Assembly: GCF_016545825.1 (NCBI RefSeq)
Contig: NC_052619.1
Span: 53,494,933-53,558,932 of the forward strand
Length of the DNA: 64,000 bases
Direction: 5' to 3'
Source of the DNA: Eucalyptus grandis
Taxonomy: Eukaryota; Streptophyta; Magnoliopsida; Myrtales; Myrtaceae
Part shown: piece after piece, positions 55,852 to 64,000 of the stretch
How positions within the stretch are numbered: position 1 is the stretch's first letter
Layout of the letters: every line of letters starts with the position of its first letter
Notes under the pieces: generated by a model
The model's database searches: none
What the model was told of the DNA's origin: nothing
Seen by the model: the letters and a program-made list of their open reading frames with translations, nothing else
Program-made: the position numbers and the translations under genes

Positions 55852-56864
55852 GGGAACAGTGTCAAAAAATCATAAACCTTTTGTCTTTATGCCGATTTAG
55901 TCCAAACCTTTTTACATTGTGCCAATTCAGTCATTTCCGGCCAATTTTGGTTGAATTTTGCTGACTGGACGCCAGCCTGCCGGTGACATGGCCGATCGCG
56001 CCGCGTGGACAACTTTTAATAATATTTTAATATTTTAGATTTTTTTATTTTTTTCTTCCTCCAGCCGGTCGCTAAAGCTCGCCGACCGGTTAGAGGCGAC
56101 GGCCAGTGAGGTCGAGGTCAACCTTGCCGGCCACCTCGCCAATGGTCGCGAGCGTGGCCTCGTGGCCGGGCGACGAGGCTCGCCCTCACCGGATCTCGGG
56201 AGGGTTGAGCCTCGCCCATGGCCGGCGAGGGCGAGCCTTGCCAGCTCGACGCGAGGCCAGCTTGACGGCAACGGCAGGCGGCGATGGATTAGCTCCGGCG
56301 GACGGCGAGCAAGGCGCGAGCGACGAGCGAGAGGCGAAGACGTGTGGACAGCATAAGAGTAGGGACGGCGCGACTGCAGTGAGGCCACCTCCTCGCCCTC
56401 GCCCTCGCCGGCCATGGGTGAGGCTCGAGCCTCGCTGGATTCGGCGAGGGCGAGCCTCACCGCCCAGCCTCGAGGGCGGCCTCGCGCAGGGCAAGCGAGG
56501 CTTGCCCTCGCCGGATCCGGGCGAGGTCGAGCCTCGCCGGCCATGGGTGAGGCTCGACCCTCGCCGCTCCGCACGAGGCCGCCCTCGCGGCCACCGGTGA
56601 GGTGGTCAGCGAAAAGAAAAAAATCAAGAAATCAAAATTAAAAAATCAAAAAAATTAAAATATTATTAAAAGTTGTCCACGTTAGCGCCGATCAGGCCAC
56701 GTCGATCAGTCGGCGTCAATCAGCAAAATTCAGCCAAAATTGGCCGAAAATGACTGAATTGACACAACGTAAAAAGGTTTAGAACTAAATCAACACCAAA
56801 AAAAGATTTATGAGTAAATCGGCACAAAGACAAAAGATTTAGGACTTTTTTTGGCACTTCTCCC
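55852..56864. mobile_element. Foldback MULE-like element with GC-rich core (1013 bp)
   Basis: A 10-bp target duplication GAAAATCCAC flanks it (55842-55851 and 56865-56874). The terminal inverted repeats exceed 200 bp; outer ends are GGGAACAGTG and, in reverse complement, GGGAGAAGTG, with shared TCAGTCATTT(C/T)CGGCCAATTTTGG. Long TIRs with a 9-10 bp duplication are typical of Mutator-like elements. The core 56055-56610 is GC-rich (GGCGAGGGCGAGCCTCGCC-like units) and open in several frames on both strands; I do not call genes there. Confidence 0.8.
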
Positions 56865-56874
56865 GAAAATCCAC

Positions 56875-57270
56875 CATATCATTTCACTAATGAACCTTAT
56901 TTATTGCATTAGGTGTTAAAAATCGTGCTTTTGTCAACTTTGAAAGGATGGAATGTTGCAATGGATTATTCTTATTGACCAATTGTAGCAAACTGTTCCC
57001 CCAACTCTGCTCATTTAGCCAATCCTGCCTTATAAGTTTAAGGATCTACAGAGATCTCCATTTGTACTCACACTTCATAAAAATAATTACCGTATGACCT
57101 CGATTCGGTTAGATGCGGTCGATCTTCCGAAGTGAAAATGATGCTGCTAGGTGTTACACTTCAGTTAGTTGCTTTTGCCACTCTTGGTCCGTCCACTGGT
57201 TTAACCTTCCAATAATATTCCGCCATTTTTCATAGCGCGCGGCTTAGCTAAACGTTTCCCAGTTAAGTGA
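56875..57270. repeat. TNL-upstream segment 'P' fragment (copy 4) and flank
   Basis: 56930-57070 retains GTCAACTTTG, TTATTGACCAATT, CTCATTTAGCCAATCCTG and ACAGAGATCTCCATTTGTA from the P and A-core segments. No gene. Confidence 0.5.
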
Positions 57271-57280
57271 CAGAGGAACG

Positions 57281-59588
57281 GTCAGCTAATGACCACACGT
57301 TTTCAATGGAATCGGTTTCCATCCTTTATTTTTATTTTTTATCTTTTCCAAAAAATAATTAGTGAGAATCCTACTAATACATAATTACAAGTAAAAAATG
57401 AACAATCAAAGTGATAGTTTCTTATGTTTTTGCACATAAAACTCAAGGCCATCCTCGTAAAACCCTCCAAAATTCCAACACAACCCAAACATCATTAATT
57501 ATAAGTAAAATATATTATCACCTACTAAAAAGAAATATTTAATGTCATTATATAGATCTATTAAATTCTAAAGATGAAAAACACTTGTAAAGTTGGTTTT
57601 GCAACTAATAACAAAATCATTGTGCAATGAATCGACTTCTCAGTCCTTTCATCAAAATCAAATTGCTTTAGAAGGACTCTCCAGTGACCTAAAATTAAGA
57701 CGAGTAATATTGATTATGCATAAAATAAATGAAGTAACGAAAAGATCAAAATAGGAATAATGAATTAGAAGAGAAGAAAAGTTACTCCATCGATCCAAAT
57801 CTCTTAGACAAAGATGTGTTGGGACCTAAAATATTATAAAATCAATCTTAAGATCACACGAGTCAAACCTAAGCCAAAAAAAAATGATTTTTGATCAATT
57901 TGTATACAGATTTTACCTAATATAGCTTCAACATTTGGCTCATTGAGAAGATTCACATGATCACGATGTATTTGACCCTATATCAGTTTATATATATAAA
58001 AAGTCAATTTATAGTAAGGTATTTTATTTCATGATTGCAAATCAAATTTTGAGAATAGCTACGGTAACTCATCTCATCCGAATTACCAATTGTGTGAAAA
58101 TCAATGAAATTCCTTGTACCCTCATCCTGGTAAATTGTATACATTAATTCAACTAATAAACGCTATGATATAAATTTCCAAATAATTCTTCATAATTAGT
58201 GAATTTTTTTTTGGAATCACCATACTATGTGATCCAAATTCAAAGGAGAGTCAATGTATGTCAAGCGATCCGAGGTGATTTTCTACTACAAGAAAGTTCA
58301 TAAGCATTAGTTTAGCAAAGTACTATTAAGCTGATAACAAATATATGAGAAAATTGTGTCATGCTAACTAGAACTATTAGTGAAAAAGTTCTTGAGTTTA
58401 AAATATATAGTTTAATATAGATAATAATAACAATGTATCTTGAATGCAAAATAGATAAATCTACCTTTGTAGGTGCTTTTCGTTTGTGTTTCTCAATTGG
58501 ATTCTTGAATTGATTTTCTCTTAGCAGACTAGGTCTCTTTCGTTGGATTGGATCCTTTATTTGAATGCTTTGAGTGTTATTCCGATACAAATTATTCGGG
58601 TGCTCTTCAGCCTGATCGAGGTCTGCAATTTGAATCTTTTTAATTGCTTCCTCCAATGCTTGCAAACAAATTTAAAATATCTCCGGATTTTGAACCTTCT
58701 TGTACGATTTGGATAGCATAATTAAATAAGTGATCATACCATTCATTTGGATTGTCAAAATTGATACCGTTAGATATGGAGTTCAAAAGGTATGAATGCT
58801 TAAAATCCTTTCTCCATTGAGACAATATGTAATTGCTAGATATGCCATTTACTCCAATTTGATGATAAACACATAGTGCATGTCTACAAAGATAACCCTT
58901 GAAAGCAATCATCCTGCAAATGTAGTGAACTTCAATTTCCGTGCTACAATACAAAACCTCAAATTCGACAATTTTGGAATTACCATCATCATGATTAACT
59001 TGATGCTCTTTTATTCTGAAAGTTGATGCTACTCCATTTTTGTGTAACTGAGTAAAGTTAAAGCATTCCAACATCATCTCAACTTCAACTTGAAACTTTT
59101 TAAAGATGCTATGGGTATACATGGAGAATAGTTGCTTCTCATAATAACACTTCGTTTTCAACCAAAGTTTGGAATCAAAATCAGCATGAGCTTTCTTTGT
59201 GATACTTGTCCTTGAGTGCAAGCTCATATTTAAAGACAAGATCACTCAAAAATGTTTGTCTATATACATATTTATATAATGAAATTAATGATTTCTTTTT
59301 AGTAGGTGACAATATTTTTTACTTGTAATTATTTATACTTTTTACTTGTAATTAATGATGTTTGAACTGTGTGCAAATTTTAAGGGGTTTTACGAGGATG
59401 GCCTTGAGTCTTATGTGTACAAATATAAGAAATTATCACTTTGATTGTTAATTTTTTATTTGTAATTTGTTATTAGTAGGATTCTTACTAATTCTTTTTT
59501 GGAAAAGATAAAAAAAGAAAAGTAAAGGATGGAAGCCCATTGACAAAGTCAACCGATTTCCATTGAAAACATGTGGTCATTAGCTGAC
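57281..59588. mobile_element. MULE with FAR1-like coding remnant (2308 bp)
   Basis: The ends read GTCAGCTAATGACC and, on the right, GGTCATTAGCTGAC, the start of an inverted repeat of about 310 bp (57281-57590 against 59265-59588). Nine-base duplications AGAGGAACG (57272-57280) and GGAGGAACG (59589-59597) differ by one base. That is the Mutator pattern. It carries a FAR1-type C-terminal coding remnant on the minus strand and lacks the DDE transposase part, so it is non-autonomous. Confidence 0.85.
58312..59245 (-). pseudogene. FAR1/FHY3-like C-terminal fragment in a MULE
   Basis: 59245-58640 reads AHADFDSK, EKQLFSMYTHSIFKKFQVEV and the SWIM zinc-finger part FKGYLCRHALCVYHQIGV, then ILSQWRKDFKHSY. 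FAR1/FHY3 transcription factors derive from MULE transposases and keep this order. The first Cys of the SWIM C-x-C appears lost (YIC). After a frameshift near 58650 the tail continues QALEEAIKKIQIADL and KDPIQRKRPS (58620-58440). The FAR1 DNA-binding and transposase domains are absent, so the start at 59245 is only the first Met in the frame. Confidence 0.75.
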
Positions 59589-59597
59589 GGAGGAACG

Positions 59598-60699
59598 GTC
59601 AGCTAAGACTTTTCCTTTTTCGTACGTATACTTTCAGGAATTTTTTTTTTCGCATTTTCCGATATTTGATTTACAAAAATAAATTAATCAAGAAAAATTT
59701 TCGATTAATACAAAAAAATTCTAAAACCGGAGAAAATGACTTTTATTTTCAAGGAAAGGGAATCATTTCCTCTCCTCTTTCTTCTCGTGTACTTCGCCGC
59801 TCCTTCACATTCCTCTTTTTATCGACTTGCTCCTCATCTCTCTCCACCTCTCTGCCCAGACTTTCTGCTCCCCTCCTACGTGCTGCTCATCTCTCTCCTG
59901 CTCCAGAGTTCATCCTCCTCCTCCATCTCTCCGCCTCCAGAGTTCCTCCTTTTCCCATGCCTTGTTGCTCATAATTTGTTGAGTCAAGCACAATCGATTG
60001 AGCAAGGCTAAGTGTATTGCAACGATTTCAATAATCTCTCTAACTCTTCCTCAAGACATCCACTTCTCGTTGCTTCTCTTGCTTAACAGGAACGTTTCGA
60101 TTCCATCTTCTTTCTCGAATCTTTTACACCTCTGAAATCGTGGGTCTGCTCTTCTTGTCGGGCTGATGTTTTGTGAGCATCTGTGAATCGATTTCGTGGG
60201 TCAAAATGACAAATGGGGGAGGAAGCTGATCTCGCCACCCATTCGTGGTGAGATTCATCTCGGGACCCTACGTCCGATTCTTTGGCTGCCTTTGCTCAAG
60301 TAGCTAGTGTCTGAATAGCGTGTCTATTTAAGGAAGAAAAATAAGTTTTCTTTTTCAAAAGTGAGATTTTTTTTTATTCCATTTTGAAGTTTTAAGTAAA
60401 TATAAAAATATGGTCATTTTCCTGAAAATGACTTATTGAAAAATATTTTTCAGGAATGTCACATTTTCCCCCCAATAAACGTAGCCTTAAACTACATTGA
60501 TTTTCTAGTAATATGAAAACCTTGGGCAAGAATTTAAACAGCCACCAAAGTGCAGGATTCTTGCTTTTAATTTTGCGCATCAAATAAAAGGCTGTGTATC
60601 AGTATTTAAATATGAACTCAAAAAGGAGAGTGGAGGGCCAAATCTCCAGCTCCAACCCCTTTTTTTTTTTGGTGGTCGGTGAGCTCCAACCTTGAAAAG
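59598..60699. other. Intergenic; pyrimidine-rich stretch and possible MITE
   Basis: 59760-59960 is strongly CT-rich, like a plant 5' UTR, but no gene follows. AAAATGACTTTTATTTTCAAGG (59733) and CCTGAAAATGACTTATTG (60421) suggest inverted ends of an old element of about 0.8 kb. No family is called. Confidence 0.35.
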
Positions 60700-60980
60700 G
60701 AGTGATTTTCGTTCTTGAGATCTGAGAAGAAACAAACTTTTATCATAGCGGACGAGCTTGGTTGGTCTTAGAGAACTTATGCATCACAGCACGTGAAATG
60801 TTGCTAATTCTTTTTTTCCCCCTCTAAACTAGTGCAGTGTGAGCATGGTTTAGGAAATGCCTAATGAAAGACAGTGGCCTTTTCCGATTTTCAGAGGATT
60901 ATTCTTTCACTTCTATGAAATTGCTGTTGAACGTTATCAGCTCAAAAGGCTTTCAGGGAAAAAAAAAAAGGTGTGCACTG
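60700..60980. repeat. TNL-upstream segment 'T', partial copy
   Basis: TTCTTGAGATCTGAGAAGA and GGTTTAGGAAATGCCTAATG recall 55560-55720 and 62100-62230. The match is weaker than between the other two copies. Confidence 0.45.
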
Positions 60981-61019
60981 TGCATGGTGAAGTGTGAACC
61001 AGAACACTTGCACGTTTGA

Positions 61020-61148
61020 TCCTTGAGATTTGGCTTCTTGTACTTAGTCCATCCTGATCTTGAGCGGTAGCTCTCATCTCTGTTATTCCACCATTAGCCT
61101 GTGTGTTTCAAGCTTGAAACCTTCTGGTTGCTAACTTACAAAATATTC
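61020..61148 (+). promoter_or_regulatory. Orphan TNL leader
   Basis: It matches 20145-20273 (GGCTTCTTGTACTTAGTCC, GTAGCTCTCATCTCTGTTATTCCACC, GTTGCTAACTTACAAAAT). Where the TNL has its ATG, the sequence changes to a minisatellite. No TIR exon follows anywhere to the right. Confidence 0.7.
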
Positions 61149-61735
61149 GTCAATTACCAATTCTTATGAAATTTTATTAGCGTGATACATAAATTACCAA
61201 GATTATCAAAATTTAACCAACATTCCGATGAAGGAGTAAATTAACTCATTTGAAATTTTACTAATGTTGTAAATTAATTATCAGCATCATTAGAAATTTG
61301 TCAACATACCAATGAAGTAGTCAATTACCGACTCCTACAAAAATTTACAAGTGTGGCAAGTAGATTACCAACATAATCAAGAATTGACAAACATCACATG
61401 GAATTATGGTATCACCAACTCAAAAATTTTACCAGTTTGTTAAATAAATTACCAGCACTATCAAGAATTCACCAACATACCAATGAAGTGGTTAATTACC
61501 CACTCTTATCACCAGTATCGTAAATAAATTACCAGCATGTTCAAGAATTTAACAACATTTTAATGATATAGTAAATTATCAACTCCTCTAAAGTTTACCA
61601 GTGTCGTAAATAAATTACTAGCACTATAAAAAAAATGTATCAATATAACAATGAAGTAGTTAACCGACTCCCACGAAATTTTACCCATGTGGTTAGTAAA
61701 TTGCCAACTCTTATCAATTGCAATCACCTTGCGGT
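61149..61735. repeat. Minisatellite, about 84-bp period, about seven copies
   Basis: Anchor phrases (AAATTTTACCAGTGTCGTAAATAAATTACCAGCA-like) recur near 61168, 61252, 61340, 61423, 61507, 61591 and 61675. Copies are diverged. No coding capacity. Confidence 0.8.
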
Positions 61736-62079
61736 CTTACACTCTATCGTAAGATAAAGTTGAAAACAAAAGGATCCCTGAATCACATAAGGTGATCAAA
61801 TCATAATGATAAAGTCGTGGATGCTAGATTTAAACTACTTAAACAAATACACTTGTTCAAATCCAATTTGAACACGGCGCTATACATGAAACGATGGCTA
61901 CAATATTGGCACTTAATTTTTGTTTAACACATCAAATGAATAGCAGTGTATCGGTTTTTCATTTTGAAGTCGGAATTCCTATAAAGTAATGGTCTCACAA
62001 TGTCTGCGAGTCCTTGACAGAGAAAATTTCAAGACTGTTAGTAATATAGGAAAGTGGAGGGGCACATTCACAGGACCGA
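61736..62079. other. Intergenic, nothing recognised
   Basis: Short AT-rich stretch without frames or repeats I can name. Confidence 0.4.
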
Positions 62080-62420
62080 CATCAGAAAGAACCAATTTTC
62101 ATGCTTAGATATGAGAGTAATCTCTTTCTTTTTCTTTTTTTCATAATCGTAGTTTATGAACTTGTAGCCTAGTGCTAATGCAAGAATCATTCAATGTGGA
62201 CGTCTTTATTTCTGAGATGCCTGACAATGTTGGCATTTGCCTGTCCTAATTTGATGGATAAATTATATAGGAAGCTGAAATTCTATATCTGTTCTTCCCT
62301 AGATAGTGCGGACTCTCAACAACCGCGATTAAATTATTGAACAAAGAAATTTTATCAGAAGCATTTGCAAAGTTGCTTATGAACCTTATATTATGCATAA
62401 AATGCTGAATAACACAAAAT
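62080..62420. repeat. TNL-upstream segment 'T', copy 2
   Basis: It aligns with 55490-55841 (CTAGTGCTAATG, GAGATGCCTGACAATGTTGG, GCGGACTCTCAACAACCGCGATT, TATGAACCTTATATTATGCAT). Confidence 0.6.
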
Positions 62421-62749
62421 TATGCTACTGTTTGGCTGTACATTGGACAAAATGGGGAGTGTGAACTGCTCATTGTTGATTTTGTCATTCTCAGATCACA
62501 TTGCAATATCATTTCAAAACAGTACTATCGTGCCTAGCAAACTGGCGGAGTTCCTGTTGCGGCTCTCGTGTAGCATATTTAGTCATCTCGGAAGTTCTAA
62601 TCAATGTCTCACAGTCAACTGTATTAACAAGTAGAAAGCTCCATCAATACAAATAACCATCAATATCACAAGTAAACAAATTCACACGATCGACCAGCAT
62701 ACATAAATTCATACTTGATAGTTTCATAAAATATGTTCATATGTTACTG

Positions 62750-63480
62750 ACCAATAAACATCGAAATGATGTTAATAATCTAGTAAGAATATAGGGTGAC
62801 AAAATAGTTTTTTTTTTTTCAAAAGTTACAACCATAAACCGGCGTTATTGTTAAAAATATGTAAGAAACTTGTAATCTACTAGAGGAAAAACACACCCGC
62901 TTGTAAAAGCAAACGACTATTCGTAATCTACAAGAATTTATCTAGTGAGTCAGTCGTTTCGTTAGTATGTTACTAACAACAAACATAGCAACTCAAAATT
63001 GAAACAATATTAATAATCTGGTAAGGATTTATACTGGTAGAATAGTTAGTTGTTCGTAAGTTACAACCGTTAACTAAGACTATTAATAAAACGTGTAAGC
63101 AACTTGTAGTCTACTAGCAAAATTACTCACCCACTTATAAAAGCAAACGATTGTTGTAAGTTATGAGAGTATTTTCAATCTGGTAAAAATATATTATTTC
63201 GTTCGTATGATACAAATGAACTTCGCTATTCATAAATTCGAAACAATGTTAACAACATATCTGGATTCAGAGGGGTAAAATAGTTATTTTGTTTGTAAGT
63301 TAAAACCATCAATCAAGACTATATTATGTAAGTATTCATAATCTATGAGCGAAAGTACAAACCCATTTGTAAAATCCAAAAGAAAAAAAAAGGGTAATCC
63401 ATTATTTGGTTTAAGGATGAAACAATTGTTATTTTATTGATAACTTACTAACAATTGACTAGACTCACAAGTTATCGGTT
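62750..63480. repeat. Tandem repeat, about 239-bp period, three copies
   Basis: GAAA(T/C)(A/G)ATGTTAATAATCT-like anchors occur at 62763, 63001 and 63240; each is followed by AAAATAGTT, GTAAGTTACAACC and CCCACTTGTAAAAGC-like blocks. No gene. Confidence 0.75.
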
Positions 63481-63699
63481 AATTTTTATTTACCAGTAAT
63501 ACTTCAAGTTTATTATTGATTCTTCAAATTTAGCATGCATGAAACAAAACACCATCTTCGGCAAACGGGGTTTTAAAAAACGTGTAAGATTTCAAACTAC
63601 AACCATTTGCATCAGAGGAATAGCTCTCGTTAATTTTTTCATCCTTTCTAGACAGAGTGGCAGTCATATCCGCAAAAGTGACATTAAGAAGAATCAATT

Positions 63700-63960
63700 T
63701 ATGTTGTCAAGATCCGAGAAGAGTCGAACTTCTCTTTTAAAAGGAATGCTCTGCACTGTGAATAAGAACACATTCACGTTCTCTTCTTGAGATTTAGAAC
63801 TCCTAGGGAATAATTTACGTTTTCAAGATCGGAGAAGAGTCGAGCTTTTCTCTTTTTTCTTTTTTTTAAATGAAAACTCTGCACCGTGCTATGTTCACGT
63901 TCTCTCCTTGACATTTTAAACTCCTAATTTGTTAAAACTCCCTTTGAAATTTAATACTCC
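63700..63960. repeat. Tandem duplication, about 119-bp period
   Basis: CAAGATCCGAGAAGAGTCGA (63709) and CAAGATCGGAGAAGAGTCGA (63828) begin two copies, each with CTCTGCAC(T/C)GTG and TTCACGTTCTCT. The motif TTGAGATTTAGAACTCC recalls the TNL leader's upstream edge. Confidence 0.7.
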
Positions 63961-64000
63961 TATGTTCACGTGCATTGTCAACTTAGACAGGCTGTAATGA

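Noticed and set aside
56035..56600. 179- and 164-codon frames on opposite strands
   Set aside because: GC-rich core of the foldback MULE; composition-driven, no recognised domain.
61149..61735. CRISPR-like array
   Set aside because: Repeats are contiguous, diverged and without unique spacers; this is a plant nuclear minisatellite.

Overview
This is nuclear DNA from a higher plant. The evidence is intron-bearing genes, Ty1/Copia elements primed by initiator-Met tRNA, MULE, hAT-like and other TIR elements, and TIR-NBS-LRR (TNL) disease-resistance gene remains, which do not occur in grasses. The wording of the TNL and of the GC-rich repeats reminds me of a woody eudicot such as Eucalyptus or another Myrtaceae. 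That is inference from memory; I could not search.

Layout. 1-5148: a decayed Copia retrotransposon (minus strand), cut by the window start, with its 5' LTR at 4814-5148. 5154-20050: an accessory block made of repeated 'TNL-upstream' segments. It carries a tRNA-derived SINE that was later split by a 9.6 kb SIRE-type Copia element (6114-15756, target duplication CCTCC), and then a GC-rich TIR element (19323-20047). 20131-25510: the main gene remnant, a TNL with recognisable exon/intron structure but several frameshifts and stops, ending in an expanded LRR array. 27100-28530: a second, more decayed TNL. 29306-30141: a TIR element. 31038-35892: a multi-exon class 3 lipase gene (minus strand) with a changed splice donor and a 4-bp frameshift. 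36330-38640: AT-rich repeats. 39160-39495: an orphan first exon that looks like an ISWI/CHR11 chromatin remodeller.

39558-52000: further copies of the TNL-upstream segments, interrupted by a 3685-bp solo LTR (41889-45573, target duplication ACAAA). They include a 0.2-kb NBS scrap (47010-47245) and a second GC-rich TIR element (48276-49405). 52000-60700: mostly repeats, including a foldback MULE-like element (55852-56864, 10-bp target duplication) and a MULE with a FAR1-like coding remnant (57281-59588). 60700-64000: more TNL-upstream fragments and three tandem-repeat arrays (periods about 84, 239 and 119 bp).

How it fits together. The window reads as a decaying TNL cluster. Promoter and leader segments have been copied repeatedly, coding parts mostly lost, and transposons inserted into individual copies. 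The paralogous copies act as 'empty sites', so several insertions can be dated relative to each other from this sequence alone. No gene here looks fully intact. I see no new defence or regulatory system. The most unusual items are perfect palindromes with W-box and bZIP-type motifs in the first Copia leader, Asp-to-Asn changes at three of its active sites, the same GC-rich palindromic core in TIR elements with different ends, and the captured or orphan gene fragments.
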